DNA of 64,000 nucleotides, from the NCBI GenBank assembly GCA_965199975.1, contig OZ241340.1:558001-622000 (forward strand). The letters run 5' to 3'. The stretch is from JASLDZ01 sp965199975 (lineage in GTDB: Bacteria; Pseudomonadota; Alphaproteobacteria; Caulobacterales; Caulobacteraceae). Each line of letters opens with the position of its first letter. Position 1 is the first letter of the stretch. A program made the translations under genes and the position numbers. Positions 51,392 through 59,966 of the stretch are shown here, piece by piece. Below the pieces are notes generated by a model. The model made no database searches. It saw only the letters and a program-made list of their open reading frames with translations, and was not told the DNA's origin.

Positions 51392-52486
51392 TCAGCCGTC
51401 GAGCAGGCGGCCGAGGACTTTGGCGGTGTAGTCCACCAACGGGATCACGCGGGCGTAGTTCAGGCGCGCGGGGCCGATTACGCCAATGGCGCCGACCACG
51501 CGCTGTCGGCCGGTCATATAGGGCGCCGCGATCACCGCGGAACCCGACAGGCTGAACAGCCGGCTCTCCGCGCCCAGGAAGATGCGCACCCCCTCGGCCT
51601 CGCGCACCCCGTCCAGCAGGCCGATCAGCTGCTCCTTCTGCTCGAGGTCGTCGAACAGTCGGCGCACGCGGTCGAGATCGCCGGCCGCGCTCGGGTCGGC
51701 CAGGAGGTTGGCGCGGCCCCGCACGATCAGCGCCCGGTCCTCCCCCGCGCCGCCGCCCCAGGCCGCGAGGCCGCCCTCCACCAGCCGGGCCGCGGCGGCG
51801 TTGAGTTCGCGCCGGGCGGTGGCGAGCTCGACGCCCATCTCGCCCTTGGCCTCGGCCAGGGTGCGGCCGCGCAGGCGCGCGTTGAGGAAGTTGGAGGCCT
51901 CGCGCAGCGCCGAGGGCGGCAGCCCCGGGGCCAGCGGCATCAGCCGGTTCTCGACGCCGCCGTCCTCCAGCACCAGCACGGCCAGCGCCTGGTCAGGGCC
52001 CAGAGGGACGAACTCCACGTGCTTGACGCCCGCGTCGCGCACCGGGGCCATCACGATGCCAGCCCCGCCGGCGAGGCCGGAGAGAAGGTCGCTGGCGCGC
52101 TCCAGCGCCGCCTCGAACGATTGGCCGCGGCCGCCCAGGCGCGCTTCGATCTCGCGCTGCTCCTCGCCCGTGAGGTCGCCCACCTCCATCAGGCCGTCGA
52201 CGAAGAGGCGCAGGCCCGCATGGGTGGGCAGCCGCCCCGCCGAGGTGTGCGGCGCGGCGAGGAGGCCGAGCGTCGTCAGATCCTGCATGGTGTTGCGGAT
52301 GGATGCGGGCGAGAGGCCCAGGCCCACGCCGCGCGACAGGGTGCGCGATCCCACCGGCTCGCCGGTCTCGAGGTAGCTCTCGACGATGCGGCGGAAGATG
52401 TCGCGCGCCCGCTCGTCCAGCGCGCCAAGCCCCGGCGAGGAGAGGCTCGTGCCGCCGAGCAGCGCGTCGGGTGTCGTCAGCGGCAT
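51392..52486 (-). CDS. hrcA: Heat-inducible transcription repressor HrcA
   Basis: The 364-residue repressor has an N-terminal winged helix (about 20-95: DERARDIFRRIVESYLETG, EPVGSRTLSRG, LSPASIRNTMQDLTTLGLL, PHTSAGRLPTHAGLRLFVDG). Its body contains FLGAESRLFSLSGSAVIAAP, VVGAIGVIGPARLNYARVIP and DYTAKVLGRLL near the end. HrcA represses chaperone genes through CIRCE elements; I find none in the adjacent upstream regions. Its start overlaps the tilS stop by 10 bases. Confidence 0.95.
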   Translation of the reverse strand: MPLTTPDALLGGTSLSSPGLGALDERARDIFRRIVESYLETGEPVGSRTLSRGVGLGLSPASIRNTMQDLTTLGLLAAPHTSAGRLPTHAGLRLFVDGLMEVGDLTGEEQREIEARLGGRGQSFEAALERASDLLSGLAGGAGIVMAPVRDAGVKHVEFVPLGPDQALAVLVLEDGGVENRLMPLAPGLPPSALREASNFLNARLRGRTLAEAKGEMGVELATARRELNAAAARLVEGGLAAWGGGAGEDRALIVRGRANLLADPSAAGDLDRVRRLFDDLEQKEQLIGLLDGVREAEGVRIFLGAESRLFSLSGSAVIAAPYMTGRQRVVGAIGVIGPARLNYARVIPLVDYTAKVLGRLLDG

Positions 52487-53787
52487 GGCGGGGTGAGGGG
52501 AGGATAGGCGCTGGCGTCGGGGGTGCAAGTCGCCTCGCGCGCCAGTTCGGCCTCGGTGCGCAGGGCGCCCAACGTCAAATGCAGGCGGGCGCCGACGAGG
52601 CTCAGCGCCTCCCCCGGCCCGTCGCCGAGCGGCCGCGGCAGGTGGGGCGCGCCGTCCGGGCCCAGCAGCACGGGCAGCATCGGCCGCGCCGCTGCGGGGA
52701 TGGTGGCGAGCGCGCGCCGGCTTCCAGGGGCGAGGCGGGCGGCGTGGCCGGCCAGCGGCGCTACGCGCCAGCCGCTCCTCAGCGGTGCGAGCTGGAAGCG
52801 CCCGTCCCAGACCGACTCGCCATGCGGCGACGCAACGGCGGATGGGGGTCCGCGCGCGGGAGCGCGGGTGAGCGCGACCTCGTCGTCGAGGGTCGACAGG
52901 CGGGCGCCCGCCAGCGTGCGCACCACGCCCTCGCCCGTCGCGGCCTCGGCGAAGGCGCGGGCGCGCTCGCTGCGCGGCGGGCGCACGCCGCCGCCTACGC
53001 ACACCGCGGCGGCCGCCAGCACGCGGGTGCGCGCGTCCGGGGCGTCGCGGAGGGCCTCCAGCGGCCATGCCAGGCGACCGGCCGCATCCGCAATGGCGAT
53101 TGCAGCCAGGGCGGCGCAGTCGCGCGGCGGATCGGCGGTCTCAGGCGCCGGCGGCGCGGGCCTGCGGTCCCGGCGGGCGCGGGTGCGGGGGGAGCGGAGG
53201 TCGTCGTTGGCGGGATCGTCGATCCAACAGGCCTCGCCCCGCGCGTGCAGCCACTCGCGCAGCTCGGTCCGCCCCACGTCCAGCAGTGGCCGCAGCAACG
53301 CCGTGCCCCGGCTCTGCGGCCACGCGGGCGAGGGCCCCCACACGCGCAGCCGGCCCAGCCCGGGCGCGTCGGCGGCGCGCATGCGCTCGCCCTCGATCAC
53401 GTCGTCGGCCGTGTGGCCCAGCAGGACCACCCGCGCCCCGGCAGCGCGGGCGGCGTCGGCCAAGAGCGCGTGCCGCGCCTTCCGGGCGGCTGCGGGCAGG
53501 CCCCCCGCGTGCCGTGGCCCCAGCCAGGGCAGCGCTCGCCAGGCGGCGCCCGCGGCCCGCGCACGCTCGCCCGCGAAGGCGGTCCAGGCGGCGGAGGCGG
53601 GGGCGAGGCGGTGGTCCACCGTCAACGCCAGGAGCGGGCGGCCGGCGTGTGCGCACCACGCCGCCGCCAACAGCAGCAGCGCCAGGCTGTCGCCGCCGCC
53701 CGACAGCGCCAGCGCCACCGGCGCGGGGTGGGCGCGCATCAGGCGGGCGTCTAGATGGGTGAAGGCGCGGGCGCTGAGCGTGTCCAC
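52477..53787 (-). CDS. tilS: tRNA(Ile)-lysidine synthetase TilS
   Basis: From GTG 53787 the protein has 436 residues. The PP-loop SGGGDS lies in VALALSGGGDSLALLLLAAA, followed by LTVDHRLAPASAAW, LLGHTADDVIEGERMR and the C-terminal-side WIDDPANDDLRSPRTRAR motif. TilS converts C34 of tRNA-Ile(CAU) to lysidine so that it reads AUA. The start is GTG with no strong Shine-Dalgarno, so the first residues are less certain. It overlaps hrcA and lies 20 bases after cpoB. Confidence 0.9.
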   Translation of the reverse strand: MDTLSARAFTHLDARLMRAHPAPVALALSGGGDSLALLLLAAAWCAHAGRPLLALTVDHRLAPASAAWTAFAGERARAAGAAWRALPWLGPRHAGGLPAAARKARHALLADAARAAGARVVLLGHTADDVIEGERMRAADAPGLGRLRVWGPSPAWPQSRGTALLRPLLDVGRTELREWLHARGEACWIDDPANDDLRSPRTRARRDRRPAPPAPETADPPRDCAALAAIAIADAAGRLAWPLEALRDAPDARTRVLAAAAVCVGGGVRPPRSERARAFAEAATGEGVVRTLAGARLSTLDDEVALTRAPARGPPSAVASPHGESVWDGRFQLAPLRSGWRVAPLAGHAARLAPGSRRALATIPAAARPMLPVLLGPDGAPHLPRPLGDGPGEALSLVGARLHLTLGALRTEAELAREATCTPDASAYPPLTPPCR

Positions 53788-53807
53788 ACCCTGGGAGGCG
53801 GCGGGGC

Positions 53808-54749
53808 TCAGCCCGCGCCGCACGACGCGCGCTGGCGCAGGGCGGCGGCGCGGGCGCGCACGGCCCCCGTCGCGCCCGAGGCGTAGCGTCGGCCGTACTC
53901 CGCCAACGCCTGGCAGGCCTGTGGCGAGCGGTCGATCTGCACGAGCGCCTGGGCCAGCTTCACCGTGGCGTCTGGCGCCCAGCCCGTCTTCGGCCAGCCC
54001 TTCAACGCCTCGGCGTAGGACCGCGCGGCCTCGGGATAGCTGGCGCGGGCGTAGAGCGACTGGCCGGCGTAGTAGCGCGCCTCGGCGGTGCGGGGCCCGG
54101 CGGGATGGGTCGCCACATAGGCCTGGAAACCGCCCGCGGCGGTGACGTAGTCGCCCGATTGGTAGGCGGCCTGTGCGCCTTCGAAGCTGTCGGCCGGAGC
54201 GGCCGCCGCCGCCGAGCCGCCACCGAGGCGGCCCGTGTCCTGCGCCTGCACTTGGGCGGTGATGGCCGAGCCCCGCGGGCGCGGCGTCCCCGCAGCGTCG
54301 AGCGGCGGGAGGGCGTTCGCGGCTTCGCCGGGAGGAACCGGCAGCGGAACCGCGGGCGTTGGGGCGACAGCGGTCAGCTCGCCCTCGACCTTGGCGATGC
54401 GGTCGGCGAGCGCCTGGCGCTGGGCGGCGCCGTCGGCCTTGAGCTGGTCGTTGGCGCGGCGCGCCTCGTCCAGGTCGTGGCCCATGACCTCGAGACGCCC
54501 GGTCATGTCGCGGATCTGCTGGTCCTGCGCGTCGACCTTGGTCTGCAGGGCGCCGACCTGCGGGTCGGGCCCCTCGGGCTTGACGATCACCGGCTGACCG
54601 GTGTCGCGGCCCTGGAACACGATGGAACGCAACTCGCGCACCTGCCTCTCCAGGTCCGACAGGCGGCGACTGTCCTGCGCGTGCGCGGGCGCCGCGAGCA
54701 GCACGAGCATCGCTGTGCCGAGGAGGAGGCGGGATCGAGGGCCGGTCAT
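53808..54749 (-). CDS. cpoB: Cell division coordinator CpoB (YbgF)
   Basis: The 313-residue protein has a signal peptide (RLLLGTAMLVLLAAPAHAQ), an N-terminal coiled-coil (about 27-130; DLERQVRELRSIV, QDQQIRDMTGRLEVMGHDLD), a Pro-rich linker and C-terminal TPR repeats (about 195-310; FEGAQAAYQSGDYVTAAGGF, ARYYAGQSLYARASYPEAA). It couples Tol-Pal constriction to PBP activity in the periplasm. It follows pal on the same strand after 93 bases. Confidence 0.92.
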   Translation of the reverse strand: MTGPRSRLLLGTAMLVLLAAPAHAQDSRRLSDLERQVRELRSIVFQGRDTGQPVIVKPEGPDPQVGALQTKVDAQDQQIRDMTGRLEVMGHDLDEARRANDQLKADGAAQRQALADRIAKVEGELTAVAPTPAVPLPVPPGEAANALPPLDAAGTPRPRGSAITAQVQAQDTGRLGGGSAAAAAPADSFEGAQAAYQSGDYVTAAGGFQAYVATHPAGPRTAEARYYAGQSLYARASYPEAARSYAEALKGWPKTGWAPDATVKLAQALVQIDRSPQACQALAEYGRRYASGATGAVRARAAALRQRASCGAG

Positions 54750-54842
54750 GGCGTCCAGGCTTGCAGCGGGGTCGGTGAACGGAAGGTGACCCCGCCCGGC
54801 GCGCTGCGCACGGGAGGGGTCGAAGCGGCGGGTTCGAAGCGC

Positions 54843-55415
54843 CTAGAACGCGCCGCCGGTGATGGCGGTGTGGGCGTTGCGGTTCTTGGCGAGGCCCTCC
54901 TCGCTGCCGCTGGTGTCGATCGGCCGCTCCTTGCCGTAGCTTATCGTGGTGATGCGGCCCGCGACGACGCCGCGCTGCGATAGGTATTCCTTCACCGAGT
55001 CGGCGCGACGTCCGGCCAGGGCGAAGTTGTACTCGCGCGTGCCGCGCTCGTCGGCGTTGCCCTCGATGCGTACGGTCACGGCGGGATAGCGCGCCAGCCA
55101 TTGAGCCTGACTGTCGAGCACCGCTCGCGCCTCGGGCGTCAGCGTGTACTGGTCGTAGGCGAAGTAGAGCCGATCACCCGCGCTCTGCACGAAGTCCTGC
55201 TGCGAACCCGGCCGCGCCGAACCGTAGGCGCCTGCGCCCACCGTGCCTGGTGGCTGATAGGCGCCGGGACCCTGGGCGGCCGGCGGCGGCGGCGGGGGCG
55301 GCGGCTCGGTGAGGGGCGGCTTCTTGTGCGCGCAGGCGGCGATGGCGGTGGCGGCCACGCCTGCGAGCGCGAGCTTCAGCAGGGTCGAGGCGGGGGTCCG
55401 GGGCGTGTTCGCCAT
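54843..55415 (-). CDS. pal: Peptidoglycan-associated lipoprotein Pal
   Basis: The 190-residue lipoprotein has a signal and lipobox (ATAIAAC, Cys at about 27), a Pro-rich stretch (about 35-55), and an OmpA-like domain with LYFAYDQYTLTPEARAVLD, IEGNADERGTREYNFALAGRR and NRNAHTAI. It tethers the outer membrane to peptidoglycan and binds TolB. I chose the ATG at 55415, which follows GGAG by about 10 bases. Its promoter is probably that of the tol operon. Confidence 0.96.
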   Translation of the reverse strand: MANTPRTPASTLLKLALAGVAATAIAACAHKKPPLTEPPPPPPPPAAQGPGAYQPPGTVGAGAYGSARPGSQQDFVQSAGDRLYFAYDQYTLTPEARAVLDSQAQWLARYPAVTVRIEGNADERGTREYNFALAGRRADSVKEYLSQRGVVAGRITTISYGKERPIDTSGSEEGLAKNRNAHTAITGGAF

Positions 55416-55472
55416 GATCTCGGGTCTCCGTAGGAACGTGGATAGGGCCTTATCGCACAGCATTCGTGCGGC

Positions 55473-56837
55473 TTATTTGAGGAGCGGCGACCAGGCGGGG
55501 TCGGTCGCGCCGGCGGAATACGGCGCGGGCTTGGTCACCCGCCCGGTCACATCCGTCAACCACAGGCGCGGGTGGTCGACGCCGCGCGTGAAGATGATCA
55601 CCCGCCCGTTGGGCGCCCAGGCGGGACTCTCGTCCAACGAGGAGGTGGTCAGCGTCTTCTCGCCGTCGCCGGAGGGCGACATTATGCCGATGTGGAACTC
55701 GCCGCCGTTCTGGCGGACGAAGGCGATCAGGTCGCCCTTGGGGCTCCACACCGGCGAGGTGAAGCGACCCTTGCCGAAGCTGACGCGATGCTGGTTCGAC
55801 CCGTCGGCGTTCATTACATAGAGCTGGGGCGAGCCGCCGCGATCGCTGTTGAATACGATCTTTGACCCGTCGGGCGAATAGCTGGGCGATGTGTCGATCG
55901 AAGGGTCGGTGGTCAGCCGCGTCGACTGTCGCGAGCGCAGGTCCAGCTTGTAGATGTCGCTGTTGCCGTCCTTCTGGACTGAGAAGACCACGCCATCGCC
56001 GTCGGGGGCGAAGCGCGGCGCGAACACCATGCCGGAGAAGTCGCCCGCCACTTCGCGCCGCCCGGTCTCCAGGTCGTAGAGATAGACGCGTGCGCTGTCG
56101 GAGCGCAGCGACATATAGGCCAGCTCTTGACCGTGCTGACTGAAGCGCGGGCTGAGGATCTGCTGGTCGCCCGAGGTCAGGAACTGCGGGTTGGCGCCGT
56201 CCTGGTCCATGATGGCCAGCCGCTTGGTGCGATTGCCGGGGCCGTTCTCGGCCACGAAGGCGACGCGCGTGTCGAAGTAGCCCGCCTCGCCCGTCAGCGC
56301 GTGGTAGACCACGTCGGCGATCTTGTGCGCCACCCGGCGGTAGTTGTCGGGGGTGGAGGTGAACTCGCGCGCGTCGAGTTGCCGCCCCGAGGCCAGGTCC
56401 CACAGGCGGAAGGCCGCCTTGAGCTTGCCGTCGGCGTCGACGGTGACGCGGCCGCTGACCAGGTTCTGCGCGCCTGAAGGCCGCCAGGCGGCGAAGTCTG
56501 GCGAGACGGCCACCTCCCCTGCGCCCCCATTGTTGGCGGGGAAGGACGAGGCGGGCAGCGCGCGGAAAAAGCCCGACCGCTCCAGGTCGGCGGCCACCAC
56601 CTCCATGATCTTGGCGCCCAGCTCGGAGGTGCGCGCATCGGCCCCCGCCAGCGGCGGCAGGGCGACCGGCAGCGCCTGCTGCTGGCCCTGGTTGATCTCG
56701 ATGTCGCCGCCCTGGGCCGCGGCGGCCGGCGTCGCCTGGGCCTGGGCCTGAGACGCCGTGGCGAGGCTCAGCGCGAGCGCCGAGGCCAGCGCGCCTGCGC
56801 GAAGGGCTGTCGTCATCGTGCGGGTCCGCCCGGTCAT
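55473..56837 (-). CDS. tolB: Tol-Pal system protein TolB
   Basis: The 454-residue periplasmic protein (447 from the ATG at 56816) has a signal peptide (ASALALSLATASQAQAQA), an N-terminal domain and a six-blade beta-propeller with repeated blades such as SGDQQILSPRFSQHGQELAY, SIDTSPSYSPDGSKIVFNSD and DESPAWAPNGRVIIFTR. It binds Pal and relays TolA force. Its start overlaps the tolA stop (ATGA). Pal follows after 57 bases. Confidence 0.96.
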   Translation of the reverse strand: MTGRTRTMTTALRAGALASALALSLATASQAQAQATPAAAAQGGDIEINQGQQQALPVALPPLAGADARTSELGAKIMEVVAADLERSGFFRALPASSFPANNGGAGEVAVSPDFAAWRPSGAQNLVSGRVTVDADGKLKAAFRLWDLASGRQLDAREFTSTPDNYRRVAHKIADVVYHALTGEAGYFDTRVAFVAENGPGNRTKRLAIMDQDGANPQFLTSGDQQILSPRFSQHGQELAYMSLRSDSARVYLYDLETGRREVAGDFSGMVFAPRFAPDGDGVVFSVQKDGNSDIYKLDLRSRQSTRLTTDPSIDTSPSYSPDGSKIVFNSDRGGSPQLYVMNADGSNQHRVSFGKGRFTSPVWSPKGDLIAFVRQNGGEFHIGIMSPSGDGEKTLTTSSLDESPAWAPNGRVIIFTRGVDHPRLWLTDVTGRVTKPAPYSAGATDPAWSPLLK

Positions 56838-57898
56838 CGGTTGCAGGCCTCGTGCGCGTTGAAGCGCAGCGGTCGGCTGTTCACCGCAGCGATAGTCCCC
56901 GGCGAGAGGCCGGAAAAGGGCGCCGCGAGCTGCACCGCCTGCAGCGCGCGCTCCTGCGCGGCGCGGCCCACGTCCGCCGAGGCGCCGCCCGATACGCCGA
57001 TCACGTCGGGCGCGCCGGCGATGGCGCCGGCGGGGGTGAGGTGCAGCTGCACGCGCACGATCACCTTGCTGGCCCCGGCCACGTCGCAGTTCAGATGCCA
57101 GCGCTGGATGATCCTGGCCGTAAGCGCCGCCAGCTCGGCCCCGTTGGCGCTCGCCGTGGCGGCGCCCGCGCCGGCGCGGGCCTGGGCGGCGGTCTCCGGC
57201 CGGGCGGCGCCGCGCGCGCCCGCGGCGTGGCGCGAGCCGGCGGGCAGGCTGTCGGCCAGCGAGGCGAGGTCGAGCGATCCCTTTCCCGCCTTGGACGCCT
57301 TGGCGTTGGGCAGCGAGCTGGCCAGGGCGTCCAGGTTCAGGTCCGCCTTCGGCTTGGCGCGGCTCTTCGGCAGCGAAGAGGCGAGGGCGTCGAGGTTGAG
57401 GTCGGGCTTCGCCTTGGCCGCGGGCGCCGGCTTGGGTGGAGTGGGCTTGGGTGGCTCAGGTTTGGGCGGCGCTGGCTTCGGCGGCGCGGGCTTTGGAGGC
57501 GTTGGTCTAGGTGGCGCAGGCACGGGGGGCGCCGGCCTCGGTGGCGCCGGCCTTGGTGGCGCTGGCTTGGGCGGCGTCGGTCGCGGCGGCGTCGGTGCGG
57601 GAGCAGGCGGCGGCGGCGGCGAGGGCGCTCGCGGCGCGGGGCGCTCCACCTCGGCGGGCGGGGCGGTCGCCTCGGCCGGCTCGGGCGCCTGCGCCGGGGC
57701 GGGCTCGGGCGACTCCGCGGCAGGCGAGGCCAGGCCCGGCGGCGCGGAGGACACCACCGTCACCGCCACGGGCGGCGGCGGCGGGACCAGGGGCGGCGCA
57801 TGGCGCAGGAGGAGCCAGGCGGCCAGCGCCACGCCGCCGTGCAGCACCGCCGACGCCGCCAGCGCCGGCGCACGCCGCTCGGCCGTCCGCGCTTCCAT
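56834..57898 (-). CDS. tolA: TolA-like energy transducer with pentapeptide repeats
   Basis: The 354-residue protein has a membrane helix at about 13-33, a Pro-rich segment (about 34-100), twelve consecutive pentapeptides of the type xPxPP (residues 101-160), two clear and one degenerate DLNLDALASSLP-type repeats (165-219), and a C-terminal domain (about 255-354; RIIQRWHLNCDVAGASKVIV). TolA spans the periplasm and links TolQR to TolB and Pal. Position between tolR and tolB fixes the identity; the repeats replace the usual Ala/Lys-rich helix. Confidence 0.88.
   Translation of the reverse strand: MEARTAERRAPALAASAVLHGGVALAAWLLLRHAPPLVPPPPPVAVTVVSSAPPGLASPAAESPEPAPAQAPEPAEATAPPAEVERPAPRAPSPPPPPAPAPTPPRPTPPKPAPPRPAPPRPAPPVPAPPRPTPPKPAPPKPAPPKPEPPKPTPPKPAPAAKAKPDLNLDALASSLPKSRAKPKADLNLDALASSLPNAKASKAGKGSLDLASLADSLPAGSRHAAGARGAARPETAAQARAGAGAATASANGAELAALTARIIQRWHLNCDVAGASKVIVRVQLHLTPAGAIAGAPDVIGVSGGASADVGRAAQERALQAVQLAAPFSGLSPGTIAAVNSRPLRFNAHEACNR
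57242..57406 (-). repeat. 20-residue tandem repeats within tolA
   Basis: The coding DNA for residues 165-219 contains two near-identical copies of DLNLDALASSLP spaced 20 residues apart and a degenerate third (SLDLASLADSLP). The copies are separated by basic linkers (KSRAKPKA, NAKASKAGKG). Confidence 0.7.
57419..57598 (-). repeat. Twelve-fold pentapeptide (xPxPP) repeat within tolA
   Basis: Codons for residues 101-160 encode twelve pentads such as RPTPP, KPAPP, RPAPP and KPEPP in a row (180 bases, period 15 bases). Such a repeat is expected to form an extended, stiff polyproline segment and is prone to length change. Confidence 0.8.
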
Positions 57899-58368
57899 CA
57901 GCCCCCCCGGCGCGCGTCCGGCGCCGAGGTCTGCGTGTCGGTGAGGAGGTTGAGCTTGGTGAAGCCCGAGGTGGCCAGCCGCGCCATCACCTTGGCCACC
58001 ACCGCATAGGGCGCGCGCCCGTCGGCGCGCACGAACACCGGCTTGTCGGGCGAGGCGGCGAGCGCCTGAAGCGCCGGGACCAGCCCGTCGAGCGTGGTCG
58101 CCGCCTCCTGCAGGTGCAGCTCGCCGTCGGCCCCGATGGTGACGGCGACGGGCTTCTCCTCCTCGGGCGTTGCGGCGGCGTCGGTCTTGGGCAGGTCGAC
58201 CGGCACGCCGACGTTCAGCAGCGGGGCCGAGACCATGAAGATGATCAGCAGCACCAGCATCACGTCGACCAGCGGCGTGACGTTGATCTCGCTCAGCGCG
58301 CCCCGCCGGCCCCGCCTGCGGCGACCGCGGCGGGTGGTGGCGAGCGCATCGTGGACGGACATCGCCAC
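57898..58368 (-). CDS. tolR: Tol-Pal system protein TolR
   Basis: The 156-residue protein has a basic N-terminus (RRGRRRRGRRGALSEINVTP), one membrane helix with the functional Asp in PLVDVMLVLLIIFMVSAPL (about 32-50), and an ExbD/TolR periplasmic domain. It forms the proton channel with TolQ. The start is GTG 58368, or the ATG two codons later at 58362. It begins 5 bases after the tolQ stop and its stop codon lies next to the tolA start. Confidence 0.94.
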   Translation of the reverse strand: MAMSVHDALATTRRGRRRRGRRGALSEINVTPLVDVMLVLLIIFMVSAPLLNVGVPVDLPKTDAAATPEEEKPVAVTIGADGELHLQEAATTLDGLVPALQALAASPDKPVFVRADGRAPYAVVAKVMARLATSGFTKLNLLTDTQTSAPDARRGG

Positions 58369-58372
58369 GAGA

Positions 58373-59068
<696 letters not shown>

Positions 59069-59227
59069 GGGTCCGGCTTGGAACGGGCGGGCGTGGCGAG
59101 ACTATGGCTCGCGTGCGATGCGAGCGCTGCGTGTCGCCGCCGAGCGCGCGGCGGTCAAGGTCGAGCGCGTGGTCGCTGAAGCCACCGTCCGCACAGCCGG
59201 TCTATCCCACGGCCAAGCTCATGGCGC

Positions 59228-59845
59228 TCAGCCGCCCGCCTTCTCGAAAGCGGCGGAGAGGATGATCTCCACCTCGTCGCCCACCAGCGGTACGTACTTG
59301 TTCACGCCGAAGTCCGAGCGCTTGATCGTTCCGGTCGCGTTGAAGCCGACGGTGTAGTGATGGTCGAGGGGGTTGATCCCGGCGCCGTTGAAGGTGGCGT
59401 GCAACGTCACCGGGCGGGTCACGCCGTGCAGGGTGAGCTCGCCCTTCACCTCCGCAGTGCGCGCACCGCCGCGGGTCATGGACCGCGCCACAAAGCGGAT
59501 GGTGGGGTACTTGGCGGCGTCCAGCCAGTCGGCGGCCTTCAGTTCCCCGTCGAGCTTGGCGTTGGTGGTGGAGACCGAGGCGGTCGGGGCGCTCACGTCC
59601 ACGCTCACGGCGCGGGCCTGGGCGCCGCCGGTGAGGTCGAGCGTGCCCGAGGCGCCGGTGAAGTTCCCGTACCAGGTGGTGAAGCCCATGTGCGACACGC
59701 TGAACAGGATGCGCGTGTGCGACGGCTCTACGGCGTAACGTCCATCCGGCACGGCGGCGGGCGTGGAATTGGACGACGTCTGGGCGACGGCGGGGGCCGC
59801 GGCGACGAGAACGAGGGCCGCGAGGGCGGTCGCAGGTAGGCGCAT
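59228..59845 (-). CDS. YceI-family periplasmic protein
   Basis: From the ATG at 59845 (GGAGA about 7 bases before) the protein has 205 residues. A signal peptide (LPATALAALVLVAAAPAVAQ) precedes a lipocalin-like beta-barrel: YAVEPSHTRILFSVSHMGFT, SGTLDL, AKYPTIRFVARSM, VKGELTLHGVTRPVTLHATF and KRSDFGVNKYVPLVGDEVEI. YceI proteins bind isoprenoid chains such as ubiquinone precursors. The gene lies 121 bases after katG on the same strand, beyond a hairpin. Confidence 0.92.
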   Translation of the reverse strand: MRLPATALAALVLVAAAPAVAQTSSNSTPAAVPDGRYAVEPSHTRILFSVSHMGFTTWYGNFTGASGTLDLTGGAQARAVSVDVSAPTASVSTTNAKLDGELKAADWLDAAKYPTIRFVARSMTRGGARTAEVKGELTLHGVTRPVTLHATFNGAGINPLDHHYTVGFNATGTIKRSDFGVNKYVPLVGDEVEIILSAAFEKAGG

Positions 59846-59925
59846 GAGAAGGTCTCCGCAGCAATGAGAGCTGGTCTCCGACCACCATGGGCGAAGCCGC
59901 CCCGCGACTGAAGCGTTTAGATGAT

Positions 59926-59963
59926 GGTGCGGGGCGACGCCGGATTGGACGCCGCCCCGCACC
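59926..59963 (-). terminator. Hairpin after katG
   Basis: A perfect 11-bp GC-rich stem (59926-59936 with 59953-59963) closes a 16-base loop, starting 3 bases after the katG stop. No T-run follows on the minus strand, so it may slow or end transcription, or protect the 3' end. Confidence 0.55.
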
Positions 59964-59966
59964 GCG

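Noticed and set aside
52487..52520. CIRCE element upstream of hrcA
   Set aside because: The inverted TTAGCACTC-N9-GAGTGCTAA repeat is absent before both hrcA and grpE.
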